Of a stretch of DNA of 64,000 nucleotides, positions 13,937 to 26,615 are shown piece after piece. The DNA lies in the NCBI GenBank assembly GCA_030248225.1, contig JASANE010017582.1:49229-113228 (forward strand), in the 5' to 3' direction. Position 1 is the first letter of the stretch. Each line of letters begins with the position of its first letter. The notes below the pieces were generated by a model, which had not been told where the DNA came from, made no database searches, and saw only the letters and a program-made list of their open reading frames with translations. The translations under genes and the position numbers were made by a program. Source of the DNA: Trileptium ribeirensis (taxonomy: Eukaryota > Nematoda > Enoplea > Enoplida > Thoracostomopsidae).

Positions 13937-14242
13937 GTTGACCATTACACTATGACCAAGACTATGGGGTATTCAAGTAAATGTTAGCCATGGGACTGTG
14001 GTCAGGATTGTTAGACTTTCTATTAAATGTTGACCATTAGACTGTGGCCAGGATCGTTGGACTGTCTATTAAATGTTGGCCATTAGGCTGTGGCCAGGAT
14101 TATTGGTATTCGATGAAATGTTGGCCATTACACTGTGACCAAGATTAATGGGGTATTTGTAAATGTTGGCTATTAGAGTGTTGCCAGGATTAACGGGGTA
14201 TTTGTAAATGTTGGCCATTACGGTGTGGCTAGGATTAATCTA
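13937..14242. repeat. 45-46 bp tandem repeat, seven copies
   Basis: Units begin GTTGGCCATTA (or GTTGACC, GTTAGCC) at 13,937, 13,983, 14,029, 14,075, 14,120, 14,165 and 14,210, so the spacing is 46, 46, 46, 45, 45 and 45. The consensus continues as a CTGTGGCCAGGATTA segment and then a GGGTATTTGTAAAT segment. Copies differ by a few substitutions each. No stop-free frame persists across the array, so a protein-repeat origin is unlikely. It begins shortly after the 12.4-13.6 kb array but shares no unit with it. Confidence 0.85.
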
Positions 14243-15550
14243 CATCGTAACGATCCAGTATGGATCTGTTACACTAGTGCCAACTAGATCTTCTACACAA
14301 TCTTCGAAGCTTTAGTAAAGAAGCGATACAATCAGTCACATTAGAAGCAAACGCGAAAAAACAATGTTGGTTACCAAAAAAGATATTTTTACCAAATATT
14401 TTATGACAATTTCTTGAGCATCGACGGCCAGAAATTATAGCTTTCATGGATTATAATGCTTCAATTGTTAATCCTAATTAATTAATTGACTAATTAATCT
14501 CCCAAATCGTTTAAAATCTCACGTTTGAAGGAGGGAGGCTATGGATCTCGTTTAATTTTAATCTGACAAGAAATACAATGAATTATGATCAGCAAGGTTC
14601 ATGTTTACTTAAACGTTTCTGGTAAGCACTAGTGTTCCATCGAGTCACGTCTTAATATTTAACTAAAATCTTTATTGAGCATTAAACCTCAAAGCCTGGA
14701 ATCGTAATAGATAGAACCAGCCGTCAAGTCAATGACGTACATTACGCTGACACTGCCAATCTGACACCGAATCTTAGCATGTAAATGCGACTAGCGATAG
14801 CAGGTCTAAAGCGGTAAAATGCTAGAGTGAAGGTACGGTCAAACTTTTTACTCCGTAATCATTCGCAATTGGAAAAATGCATGTGACGAATGATCATGCT
14901 TCAAAATTTGAGCTCGTGTTCAAAAAGTTTCAATATCTGTTTCTCTTTGGTTCAAGCAATACGCTACCAAAAGTTTGTGCCGTGCTGAGTAACTCAATTA
15001 TGTTTCCTAGTGACCAATAGAACATAGCAGCATTTACAAGTGTCAACCCTTTCTATGAATTTTTTACTTTAGAATTCATAGAAATTTCGATTAAATAATC
15101 GACAAACATCATTTCCATTTTAGAATATCCGGATATTCTGGAACATCGCATCTGATGGTCAGGCATTTCAAATACTTATAAGCGCCTGACCACAGTGGCG
15201 GGTGGGGTACCTCTCACTTTTCAAAAAACCATTTATGTTCCTATCTTGCCAATTCCCCTATGTTACACTAGATCCATGATTAAACCCCCACCAAATCTAT
15301 GTTTTCCCAGAACTAAATATTTTTTAAATTAATTACCGTTATTCCTAACGCTAAGACGCTGTACTAAAGCTTGGAAATTTGAATGTTAAGGTATGTTACA
15401 TTTTTCAATCCAAGTTTACATCCCTCACACTTCGGAATTCGAAGGGCAGGTCAAAGACAGTAGTTTGTTTCCTGAATTAGGCATAAATCGTATTTAGAAA
15501 TGAACCACAATGTTTGAACCGAAACTTTCAGGTATGCTATAATACTTTAT
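14243..15550. other. Unassigned intergenic stretch
   Basis: I see no gene, array or inverted-repeat element. The sequence is AT-rich with short TTAATTAATTAA-type runs near 14,470-14,500. Short open frames are without family resemblance. Confidence 0.5.
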
Positions 15551-15554
15551 ACTC

Positions 15555-15735
15555 GGAGACATAATCTTAAACTTCAAACACACCATGTTGCCAGAGCATA
15601 CACCAGACTGAAATTTTTCATTCACCGAATTATCGATGTATGGAATACGGTTAACTATTCTGTAGTAAACGCGCCTTCAGTTGTGTCATTCCAAAAGCTG
15701 TTTTGTCATTTCCCTGAAAAAGGCTACACGTGAAA
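15555..15735 (+). pseudogene. CR1-type LINE ORF2 C-terminal relic
   Basis: One frame reads RRHNLKLQT, then about 18 residues later FFIHRIIDVWN, then VVNAPSVVSF, ending at a stop codon. This is the order found at the end of CR1-like ORF2 proteins: a GHxYKL box, then an HRVVxxWNxLP box, then VVNAPSLxSFK. The same boxes appear in the better preserved copy at 39.05-39.22 kb. Nothing upstream gives a readable RT, so only the last ~60 codons survive. It is a dead 5'-truncated insertion, plus strand. The family call rests on motif order and not on any search. Confidence 0.7.
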
Positions 15736-18597
15736 CGCGCGACTATAACCGATCTTTCGTACCTGAAAACGGTGTGTTAAATACCGCTGGGTTCTGGGCA
15801 AGTCTTCCATCAAATAGCCTAGGAAATATGCAGCTCAGGCTTACGTCGAACGTTTAAAAGAAGTGATGGTTTCATAACCACAGTTAGACTTTTCAAAAAT
15901 GTTATTCTAATTACCCACTGGACCTTTTGGACTCATCCTAATTATAGGAAGCATTGGCTAAATCCGAATAATTTAAAACGGCTCTTCATGAATAAAACCG
16001 CAAAAACACTGGATGGGCATAGAAGACACAAAGACATGGTCCACCATAATGCTGGAGAGTTTTGATACTAAATTCAACAATATGCAATACCGTTAAGAAA
16101 GGTGGGGTGACAATATGAATAGGTTAGCTATATAAAAAACAGCTAAAGACTATTAAAACGTGACAACAAAAAAAACAGCTGTGTAAGTTTGACAATAGTG
16201 ATTGCGTGCTATGATAGATTGCGAAAAAATACTTTACAAAAAGTTGTAACAATTGATCCAAAAACTGCGTCAAGGTTCGTCTTAAGCAAGGTGACCAAAT
16301 TTCTGGTTGAGGCCAATGATTATAAACCGAGGCCAGGCGGGCCACTAAGTAGGATTCTTGTGGGTATTGCTCAATGGGCCACAATTTTGTGCTGGCTCGC
16401 GCGCCTACATCATCAGCGTAGTAATACGCAATCATTTCCATTCGTCCTTTCGTTCAAATCAGACGATGTGAAACTAAGGCAATGGGACTGAGTACGTAGC
16501 TAAAACCGCGTCTCACCAAACCCATCGGAACGACTTACTTGTTTTTCTCCTTCAATTTCCATTTATGCTCGTGACACTGATATATCTTGTATAGCGGGCG
16601 CTCGAAATCGATGCTAACTGCAGTATTATCCACCTTAAAATTGTATATATAAAATAGTCATATTAACAATTAAACCGAAACAAAGTCAGCGAAATATCCA
16701 CCAATTGATTTGCTTGCGGAAAAATCGTAAAAGTTTCCTACTTTTTGTCCGTCTGTGGAGACAATAACTTATCATCGAATGACTGAACCTTCACAATTTT
16801 CATTTTGTTTGTGACATTTCATTAGACACTCGATCCGCCGACTACGACTTCCTGGTCTATATGGGCCCCAAAAGGCTCAATGGTCACATTTTTGAAACTT
16901 GGCCAGCTATATTCTTTTGCGAGCTATATCTCGAGATAAAGGCTTTTCCTACTTCCCAAACCCTCTCATCGGAAGCTACAACTTTACTATTAATCATTTT
17001 TCTGTCAGAGCTGCCACTTACGAGCTAAGAGCTAAGGTTATAAAAATACTCAGAGAAAGTGAAAATTAAAAAATTTGCAAAGCAAGTTTTTTGTGTGTTG
17101 GGATGAACGATGGGATTATTGGGTTATATAACCAGTTAAATACATTGGTTTCATTGTATTTAATCGCATATTGGTTGTATTATTAACCCCGTGAGAAGGT
17201 GCCGGAACAAAATTTGTGTACCAAATTAGTGAAATTTCGCTACTTTTCCAATATACATGTAAGTAGCTTAATCGAGCGTGTCTATAGTTTTTGGAAGTTG
17301 CAAAATACGATAAAAGCAATTATATTTATGTGGTTTGTATTTAATAAGGCAAGTTTTGGGGCCCTACTACGTAGTAATCACTCATCGAGTCATAATTTTT
17401 CTTACGTAATTAAAATTTGTGATTTATAAATTTCACAAATCATATTTTTTTAAATATAAGTTTTTGCCTTTTTGGTCTTTGGAATAAGGAGATCTTCGGT
17501 TTTTCATATATGCCTAACATGACCCTAGCGTTGTGTAGTTGGTATCACGGTATTTTATGCGAGTTTAGGGGGTCTGAAATTGGAACGACGAACCGATCAA
17601 TAGGCGCGCAATAGCCACATTCGCTCAGTTCTCCTACGCCTTGCGAGGTGCTAGTAATTGTTAACAGTATAAGTTGATAAAAAAATCAAGTTATAGGGTA
17701 ACCGCGATAATTGCACTTGAACTTATTAACCTTCGTAAAACAGAACTAATTTGGGTAAAATTTGAATCAACCGCCTTCTACTCAAGCTAAAGATATACTG
17801 GACTTCTATCCTAGTTTAAAAAATTACTACCGGATTACGATTGGCAGCGATTTTAGGTAACTCAAATTGTGCTGCAAAATATTAGTGGGTACCCATATTG
17901 GTTGGGGAGCTTGTACTAAGCAATGTACGTTTCTAGTTTCATGTTGCCCAAACATTGCTGTTATCGTCGAAGCTTAACAGTGTATGACTAAAAATGACCC
18001 AGATTCTCACACAGCGTACGATGCAATGTTACATATCTACAACAGTAACTCTATCACATTAGCGGCTTTAAATTAAGGAACTCAAAAACTATTTTTTTCT
18101 TAAGATTTGCATAACATTTTCTCTTAAAATCAATAGCTTGGTTGGACAGATAGAGGTCACAGTTTGAAAGCTTACGTCTCTTGACGCATCCTCACTGTTT
18201 GTATATATATGATAAGTTATTTCAACTCCTTCGCTTTGTAAAAAAATTGTAAAAGTCAATGCTGTGAATCAATATATATGTATACACAGATGTCGCATAT
18301 AGTTATTTAAATTTTGTGCGATTTGTCCGATTTGAGCAAAACTTCCAGTCTACAGAAACGTTTCAACACCTCCAAGACAGAACCGCAATACTTATAATCA
18401 AAAGAATTCGTAAAAAGCAAGCGTAATAAACCATTCGGAGTTCAAGGTGCTGTTCGCAGTGCTGCTGAACGCAAGTAATCAGGTCCATTCCTAGCGCACC
18501 GATAGCACATCAGCTTAATGTCCACTATAGCTCAATACAGCTAGCAAAAGACGCTGGCGAAAGCATACCGGTCTTTTCAAATATATCTAATGCAACA
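15736..18597. other. Unassigned intergenic stretch
   Basis: No gene is recognisable. Opposing open frames of about 100 codons overlap at 16.1-16.5 kb, and one of them contains a chance YADD tetrad with no other RT boxes. The 17.1-17.45 kb region is strongly AT-rich. Confidence 0.5.
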
Positions 18598-21068
18598 GGA
18601 TGTGCCGAATATTCGGTATAATACCGAATATTACAATACATTATGTCCGAATACCGAATAGTTAATTTTAACCTATTTTTTGAATTTTTTATTAACTGTT
18701 TAAAAGCTATATGTTACTTGATGGTTAGAAAACGTTTCTACGTACCAAAATCAATAGAAATGACTAAGCACACTCCATTTAAAGAAGTCCCAGGAGAATT
18801 TCTGACCTTGGGATTCAAAAAACCTATAGAGGTTTCAAAAATTCAAAAACTTAAGCCTTTGACAGAATCGAGCTCAGTCAGGTCTGTCAGTTACCGATTC
18901 ATCTCCAGAGACCTACCAATCGATTGCCAAAGTTCTGTCAATTCTTGTCTTCCTTTGATTTTTGAAAAGCTGCTGTTGTAGCTACGACAGATCACGAAAC
19001 ACTACAAAAAAACTGGTGCGCAAGCCGCATACTTGTAACAACTAACACCGCAATTATCTCATACAACAAAAAAATTTCGACATTTGTGCAGGCTGTTAAA
19101 TTTTTGCTTTCGATTTTTTGTAAGCTTTTACTGACGATTACGATGAACCAAGGTTAAACTTGACTTCCCCAGATCAGAACATTAGTATTTCGGAACGCTT
19201 ATCCACAAAGGGTAGAAGGCTAGAATTTTTCTCTGACATTGGTTTACTTACTATTTTACATAATTTAGAAAAAATTAAACTTTGGTGATTGGTGCATTCA
19301 TTAACATTAGAGGAGGCATATAACAGTTGTCTTAACACTAAATTAGCTTAAAAATAACCCAATTTCAAAACTTAAAGCTCTCGCAGGTTCACATTTTTGT
19401 TTTTAACTTGTGTGAACAACGGACAACGTATTGTAGAATAGGCTATATTCAACACAGCAATGCACAACAAGCTATAAGAATACGTACTGAATTAAACGCA
19501 GCGAACAATAGCGTCCATTCGGCAAATCACGCGCTCACGTTTTGCCAAGACTCGTTTACTTAAGATTTTGAAATTAACACAGTGAAAAAGAGTAGAGGGA
19601 ACAATACATACAGTATCTATATTACTAAATTCTGAGCGAGTGAGAATTATTACTAGCCATTACAGTGATAAAATCTGACAATGTCCGTTATTGGGTTTTT
19701 AATGTGACACGCATAACTCAAGTTTGGCGGGCCGGATTCATTCGCGCGATAGCACATTTAAAAGCTTGGAATCTCTATTTGTACATTTAGTTATGCGCAA
19801 AAGCAGAACAAATGGGCTCGGATAAGGCCGCAAAAGTCACGTTACGTATTATAACTCCACATCCGGAGTAAATATCTGAGTGAAATTGGGCTTACTTTGC
19901 AGAGCAAGTAAGCCTCTGTAAAGAATTCCGCTTCTATCTAATGCTTTCGTACAAGGCCCCTTAAAACGTAGGATTTAGGTCAAAACCTGTACTAAAATGG
20001 ACCCATGAGACCCAAAATACCCAAAAATGGTAATACCTCCACAAAAATCTAGTTATATGGGTGTTCTTGGTCTCATTTTGTAGAGCAATTCATCCCCTAT
20101 GCATCTAAAAATATTGTGTGCTATCTGTATCTAATGCTTTCGTACAAGGCCCCTTAAAACGTAGGATTTAGGTCAAAACCTGTACTAAAATGGACCCATG
20201 AGACCCAAAATACCCAAAAATGGTAATACCTCCACAAAAATCTATTTATATGGGTGTTCTTGGTCTCATTTTGTAGAGCAATTCATCCCCTATGCGGCTA
20301 AAAATATTGTGTGCTGATATCGACATTATTTATGCTGCCCGGTTGAGTCAAAAAGGGTTTTAGTGGGCCCATTGAATCCAAATATACGATAATGGTAACA
20401 TATCTGCAACCACTAGAGGTATATGGGTATTTTTGGTCTTATTTCGCCGAGAGATTCATCTTCTATGTAGCTAAAAATATAGTCTGCTCCTATTACCATT
20501 ATTTACACTACAGGATTGGGTCAAAAGAGCTTTTCAGGGCGGCTCATAATACCCAAAGCAGACAAAATGGTAGCTCGCGATATATATGTTTTCGCTGTCA
20601 TTTTGTAGATAGTTTTATCCTTTATCTAGCTGAAAATGGTGTAGGACTGCGTCAAAAACAGTTTTCCAATGGGTCCGTGGGAATCCAATCGAACTCAATC
20701 CAACGGAACCGTGTCAGCGAACAGCTAACAGTGACGACGACTGATCAGGATTGAGCCCCCACCCCCCACAAACGTGGGGCCAGATGAATACCGTGGGACC
20801 TAAGATACACGAAAGTGTTGATATCTCCGCCTCCGCTCGAGCTATATGTGTGTTAGTTTCATTTTGTAGAGCAATTCAAGGTTCCTTTGGTAACTTAATA
20901 CTCAATATAAATATAGCTGTGTACATCTCAGGAAATTACATATCCAACACTCAGAAATCACCATCTGGGCTGCAAAACAAGCTACTAGTATATCCATTAT
21001 TAGATAATCGACCGAATGTTGCAAACCGAATATTCGACATTCGGTAGGTTTTACTATTCGGCACATCC
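18598..21068. mobile_element. Candidate 2.5 kb element with inverted GGATGTGCCGAATA ends
   Basis: GGATGTGCCGAATA begins at 18,598 and its reverse complement ends at 21,068. Both subterminal zones are packed with CCGAATATTCGG and ATACCGAATA words in both orientations, a style common in non-autonomous hAT-like elements. I could not find a convincing target-site duplication, so the exact ends are uncertain. The interior has a 112-codon open frame (18,643-18,981) that I do not recognise, then ordinary AT-rich DNA, then the ~190 bp tandem repeats at 19.9-20.9 kb. No transposase is visible. Confidence 0.5.
19936..20900. repeat. ~190 bp tandem repeats, two near-identical plus decayed units
   Basis: The segment ATGCTTTCGTACAAGG recurs at 19,941 and 20,134, a 193 base period, and the two full units that follow are almost identical over their whole length. 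Older, diverged units continue rightward (about 20,330-20,520, 20,520-20,690 and 20,740-20,890). They are recognised by the GGGTCAAAA, TGGACCCATGAG-like and CATTTTGTAGAGCAATTCAT boxes. A stray single box also lies at 24,085-24,112. The array shows one recent duplication on top of an old one. Confidence 0.8.
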
Positions 21069-23190
21069 ATAATTCCCACCAGGGTTTTTTGTCGTCGGTG
21101 AAGGTTGAGCAGTTTGCACGTTTTTAATATATATAACTTCGCCTTTTTATAGAAACACTATAAAAAGTTGCATATTTCGAAACCAAGTTACGCCGACTTG
21201 CAAGATTTTGCGTAATAAATGCTCGATTCAAACTAGGATGCGCGCACAGATTTGACACTCTTATGAAAGTGCAGCTTATGCGGCATACAAGCGACGCTCA
21301 AAAAAGTGGAGACAGATACAACAAGACATATATCCCCGACTGTCGTCCAATTATATAGGTAGCTTAGCTACTTACCGCCGGTCTAAGTTGGTGCAACAAC
21401 CCAATCATACCAAGCGAGATACTGTAATCACATTAGCTCGACGTTCAATTACACCGTCGTTGTATTAGCACGATGAGACGACACTGTGTATTGTAAATAA
21501 AAATTTCATGTCATTTCACTGCACTAAAGGAACGACGATATCTCCAAAAAATCATGCATCTGCAACATATTAGTCTCCATGTCGTCGCATTGTTTTGTTT
21601 GTTGCACGAATTTAGGGCGATACTGTAACACTGCTGCCGACGGTATATTGCTACAAACACTGCCCAGGCTTATAGCGTTGCTTGCGTACAGTCTACGCCG
21701 CAGTGTACCGGGAGTGTACGGCTCGAAGTGTCATGAACGCCATATAGCAATACACAATACACAAAAGAAATTCATTACCATAAATAGTAAGGCATCGGCA
21801 AACTGAGACTGAATTTTTTCGGCTATCCTCACTGCGACACCGTCAGGTCTGAAAAGAATAACAGTCACGTGACTGAATGATGGAACTATAAAGCTTCTGT
21901 TAAACACAACGGCCACAATCAAAAACCTATATCGCTAGCAGACGTTTAAGGTGAGTATGTACTTAATAAATGGTTGTAGACTTATAAACGTAATAACACG
22001 AGTACAAGAATGGCGTTGTTTTTTAAAGCCAACATAAACACAGCTTTACTGGTCTTTCGCTCAGATAAAACAACAATCATTGTCGAACAGTTTGGTATGA
22101 CTTATTGAGTCCCATGGGACGTTTCGTTTCATCTGCCAGGAATACAGAAATTATTCAAAAACATGCGGCGGATAAGGCGAAATGATGTGAACGGGGGTGG
22201 TCTGCGTTTGATGAATATCTACCTACATGCTTTAAATAACCTGAGCTTCGTGGCGCAATTCCAAAAAGATAACAGATACACCAGTAATAATAGATTAAGA
22301 GAAACATGGTGATCATTAGCAGCAACACGTGAGACCGTTCAACTGTTCTTTTAATTACAAAACTATAGAAATGTAAACCTAAACTTTCAACCTTCAGACT
22401 TTTTAATTTCAAACACCATTTCTCTCGTTGTGGGCCCCAGCAATTTTCGGGATGGGCGTATGCCAAGCAAATACAATTCCATTGATTGTATTGAGAAACC
22501 CAAAATTCAGTAATTAAATTCACTAAAAATGTCAGTGGTATTCTATTGGCTAAATTCAAAAAGTTTTCAATTCATGTCAGTTTTGTAAAAAATTGGTAGG
22601 AATCAATAGAGCAGCGCTAACACAAATAGAGGAGCACAGTTCGAATCAATAAAGCGCTAAAAACCATACGTTCAATGATCAGTTACAACAGAAAATTTTT
22701 TTGCACAATTGTACGCTGTTAGATAAAATTCTGCATTCATCGTTTCAATTACGTACTGAATAGATTGAAACCTGCCACAAAGGTTTTTTACCGGAACCTA
22801 CTTAAACACTCTAAAAATTCGATAATTTAGTGCTAATATATCAAATAATATAAAATTAAATATAATGCACAGACTCACGCAACGTCTCTCAGGCGTTCGT
22901 TGGCATGGTAGTAACCGACTATCTGAAGTGGAGGACATGACTGTTGACAATAGGAATCCACCTAAAAACAATGTAAGCATACAATAAGCATCTCTTTCGA
23001 GGCGTGGTTCATACACAAATTTAGACAATTTTAGAAGCTACTAGGAAAAGTTTACAGGCAAGAATACCCGGACACAAAGTAAACTCTGGACCTCTTATCT
23101 ATTACACTAACCGATTACTCTTGAAACGCACACAAACGCGCTGACATGATATATATGTACAAGCTAACACACAAACTAACATCAAGCGAC
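21069..23190. other. Unassigned intergenic stretch
   Basis: No gene family is recognised. The longest open frame is 134 codons on the minus strand (22,155-22,559). It contains a hydrophobic segment and several Cys and Trp but no motif I can name, and I would not call it a gene without transcript support. Confidence 0.45.
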
Positions 23191-23194
23191 GAAT

Positions 23195-23405
23195 TATTAA
23201 TGTTTGAAGTTCCACCTACCGAACACCTCAGAGGACACTCGTACAAACGTCGATCGCGTTACCCAGCTCGTATCAATCCCATCGGTATAGCTTCTCAAAT
23301 CGAAATATAAAATTTTGGAACAATCTACCCCAATATGTTGTCGAAGCGCCATCGTTCTCATCATTCAAAGCCAGATTACACCGTTGTGGCTTGCTCACTC
23401 ACTGA
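23195..23405 (+). pseudogene. CR1-type LINE ORF2 C-terminal relic
   Basis: The first frame reads LRGHSYKRRS, matching the GHxYKL box of CR1 ORF2. After a frameshift near 23,285 the next frame reads FSNRNIKFWNNLP, then VVEAPSFSSFKARLH and a stop. These are the last three conserved boxes of ORF2 in the right order and spacing. Only about 70 codons are left; no RT core is readable upstream. It is a dead, 5'-truncated copy on the plus strand, older than the 31-41 kb copies judging by its decay. Confidence 0.7.
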
Positions 23406-24822
23406 ACATGTACGAGGAAAAAACGAACGAGATCGCGGGAACCGTATCGATTGGTCCCGTCAATTCTGCCGTGGGTGGTTCTACGTACGAAGCGAATACG
23501 ACGCATTGTGATTCCCATGGCCGGAAGGTCAGTAGTGTGTATTGCATGGATATTCATGATAAAATTGCGGTACAACACCAACAATTAGCGATACCACTAA
23601 TGGAGCAAAGGAAAGCGATGTGAATAGGAGACGAGATTTTTTACACCAAATACCCCATCTTTTATTCTTTAACCCATCTCCCCCATTATGCTGTCAACAC
23701 GAAACACAGCGATTAGCCAAATTCTGTAGTGCATACTTGCTACTAAGCAACACGTACATGGCAAAACTGGGAGTCAAATCCTAACACCCATTTTTAATTG
23801 ATGGAATGTTGGCGTTCCGACCCATGAGTTAAGCACAACATGGCGGCTTGGCAAGAGGCTATCCCCTTGTAATTAACCCCACGATTTTAATCTTAGGTCT
23901 CGGGGATCGCAAATGTTTTTGCATTTGACCAACTATTGTCACCATTACACATCCTCAGTATATACTAATTCAATCTGCACGTATGAAATTAAATCCAATT
24001 TTTGAGACAAAAATTGCTTCGATCAGGTTTATCGCAATCCTAATATCCCCAATAGCTAGCCCTATAATGGCGGTTATTGGTATCATATTGTAGAGCAATT
24101 CATCTTCTACGCAGCAATTATTCAACACTAATGAATTCGCCGTCTTGACGACGATACAACCTATGTACTGGCTAATACAACAGGATGGAAAGCCGGAGCT
24201 AAATTTTCTAAATGTTGCCACCAAAATTAATCAAATTTTGCTACTTTTTCAATGTTTCAAAAAATGCTACTGCCAAAAAATGCAACTACTGCCACTAACC
24301 TTGGAATATTGTCTGAACACACTTGTAAGGTACAGTTAAGGGCAAAAATAAGCGCACAAATATATAACGAACACAACGTTTCGCCTCAGTTTTTCCTGCA
24401 CTTATTCTTGACCGTGACTGTAGTTAAATAAATATATACATATACAATGTTAGCCACTATCCTGCGCAGACAATGTATATATTTCCGGCCCAATTCTAAA
24501 CTTGCCCCGAAAACCAATCTGTCTGGTCGGTGCCTTACTGCGTGCAAAACGGTTACACACAGTCGACTATAAACACGCAACTACACACCAAAATTCCCCA
24601 CAAAATCAAAATATTATAATAAAAGAATGATATATGGTCAATGCGCTTGTATACTGAAAATCTTGTTACAGTGAAATGTTCGTTTGGTACAGACCACACT
24701 GTTAAACTAAGCTAAATATGTTGATATACCTACTAAATATGTCTTAATAGCTAATTCCTAGTCCCAAGCGATATAGCTATTAAAAACGTCTTACACTGTA
24801 AGAACACTCTTCAGCTTACCAG
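23406..24822. other. Unassigned intergenic stretch
   Basis: No gene is recognised. A fragment of the ~190 bp repeat (CATATTGTAGAGCAATTCAT) sits at 24,085-24,112. TA-rich runs occur near 24,420-24,480. Confidence 0.5.
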
Positions 24823-25290
24823 TGTGACACTCTTCAGCTTACCATTGTTTTCGTAGGCAATCGTTTCCACCCTTACACTTCACCAAGTGGGTCGAACGCA
24901 TGACCACCCCTCCCATGTTCTTGGACCAACACATGTTGACCCTCCAGGTTTTCGACCACCCTTATCCAGGTTTTCGGTCACCCGGGTTTCTGAACTGCAA
25001 GCTCAGACCCCGATGTTTTTGACCAGCTTTTTCAGATTTGTCCAGCGTTTCGAACCATTTTTTCACACCCCATGTTTTCCCCTCATTTTTAACTCCCAAT
25101 CGGGTTTTCCATACATTAAAAATTTAATGCGTCAAAAACGGGAGAGGGGGCTGGATTTGGTGGTCCAAGAACATGCGCAGGCAGGGTCATGTTTTCAGCT
25201 CACTTGGTGGGTCGAAAACCTGACAGAGTAAGGGCCATAACGACCGCGACGTACCACTGACGAAAAAACGGAAAGCTGAAGAGTGTCACA
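24823..25290. mobile_element. 468 bp element with 18 bp terminal inverted repeats
   Basis: TGTGACACTCTTCAGCTT at 24,823-24,840 is matched perfectly, inverted, at 25,273-25,290. A second inverted pair lies inside: TTGGACCA near 24,921 against TGGTCCAA near 25,164, plus CACCAAGTGGGTCGAA near 24,879 against a CACTTGGTGGGTCGAA direct-type copy near 25,201. The interior has a loose 25-30 bp repetition of CCATGTTTTTGACCA-like phrases. The ACTCTTCAGC word also occurs just outside each end, which blurs the target duplication. No transposase is visible; probably a MITE or a fold-back element. Confidence 0.55.
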
Positions 25291-26159
25291 CTCTTCAGCA
25301 GAATCGACTGTGGATCATGTTGTTACCTACCTGAGCAAGTGCAATTTCGAGCATCGGAGCTAGGCTGAGAGCCATATGAAACAGCGGTATACTATCGACA
25401 ATATGGCAGACGGTGGTGGCGGCATTGTTTGAAGTGGATGCCGCCGAAGACGCCTTGTCGCGACGTCCGAGCAGGACGCCGTTAACTGCACAGTGTGGAT
25501 ATTTTAATGCGTGCAACACCATTTTAACATACGCCTTAGTCGACGTTGTAAATTCAGTCATTCTATACACGTGAGAGAGTTATATTTTGAATTTTATGTT
25601 TTATCTCCAAATAACAGCTAACTCATAATACTGAACAATTTACACATTTCGAGGATACAAAGGATAAAAATTGATTATAATGGCACAGGTTTATAATTAT
25701 AGATTCTGGTATATGCCCTGATTTACTAAGTCCAAAATGTATTTCGAGTGTACTAACTTTTTTTAATTAGATTACCATGAGTTGATATTTTGCATGAAGA
25801 GTATGTCAGTCTTCAGCTTATGCATGTTAAACCTTGAGACATATCACGCTGCCCATCCCCTAAGCATTTCATGAAAGAATTGTCCGAAATACACGAAATT
25901 AAAAGGGGACATTGTCACCCAAAAAATATTTTGGGGAAGCACGTTTGTCTGTCTCATGAAACACTGCGGGATGGGGGAAATGAAATGTCCCCAATGAAAT
26001 GCAGTGGTGACAGCGCAGAACGTACCGTGACACGCCTATAGGCATATCATGCATAAGCTCAAGAGTGTCATATTTTTCCGCAAAACAGTTCTTGGTGCCA
26101 TTTATTGAAACGGAATCAGCGGAAGTTCCACTGAGTGCGCTAGTGGGAAAATTTATTTT
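25291..26159. other. Unassigned intergenic stretch
   Basis: A 92-codon minus-strand frame (25,899-26,177) and a 91-codon minus-strand frame (25,295-25,570) have no recognisable domain. GGGGACATTGTCACC near 25,906 and ATGTCCCC near 25,985 form a weak inverted pair. Confidence 0.45.
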
Positions 26160-26560
26160 TTTGTCTGTTTCTGTCATTCATATATAACTCATCTTTGGAT
26201 CGATGGATTTCGGTAAATTTTTTTATTCGATACCGAAAGTAAAGAGGATGTGCTAATTTGTTGAACGCGAACGCAACACCACCTTCGGGGGCAAAATGGT
26301 AAAAAACAGGGTTTTAAGAGCTCTTTGCCAGATCTGGCCATATGGATACCAGTGTTTCGCAGCCCATATCTCGCGACACAGGCTTTGCATCGAACAACCA
26401 TTGAGCTAATAACCACTATGCTAAATCAGCTCATCGAGATCTACACCTTTGCTGACCACGACGTTTTTGTGGGAACAGACCATGGGGCGCGATGGAGCCA
26501 AGTATGGGTTGTCGACCCTTTGCCAGAAATAGCGATTTTTCAATTTTCAGCTTGTTACTA
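26160..26560 (+). repeat. Dispersed repeat A, plus-oriented copy
   Basis: This segment matches the reverse complement of 29,265-29,600 over most of its length. Shared phrases include GTCATTTATAACTCAT-like, CAGGTTTTTAAGAG-like, TCAGCTCATCGAGATC and CCAGAAATAGCGATTTTT, in the same order. A third, shorter copy in the minus orientation lies at 30,890-31,075. In all cases repeat A neighbours the 165-186 bp satellite, so they form one composite block. No coding capacity was recognised. Confidence 0.7.
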
Positions 26561-26615
26561 TCTGAGTGCCTATTAGGTTCTAAAGCACGCTGGATACGGC
26601 TTTCCTATATAGAGT

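Noticed and set aside
13937..14242. CRISPR-like array of regular repeats.
   Set aside because: There are no unique spacers between constant repeats; the whole 45-46 bp unit is repeated, and the context is eukaryotic.
16124..16441. Minus-strand frame containing YYADD, the RT catalytic tetrad.
   Set aside because: None of the other RT boxes (YRPISL, DFxKAFD, GVPQGS) occur in any frame nearby, and an equally long frame overlaps on the other strand. The tetrad is chance.
20392..20754. 120-codon plus-strand frame.
   Set aside because: It lies entirely in the decayed ~190 bp tandem repeat units, and its residues mirror the repeat boxes.
22155..22559. 134-codon minus-strand frame, a candidate small membrane protein.
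   Set aside because: No recognisable motif, start context or neighbouring exon. At this AT content a chance frame of this size is plausible in 64 kb.
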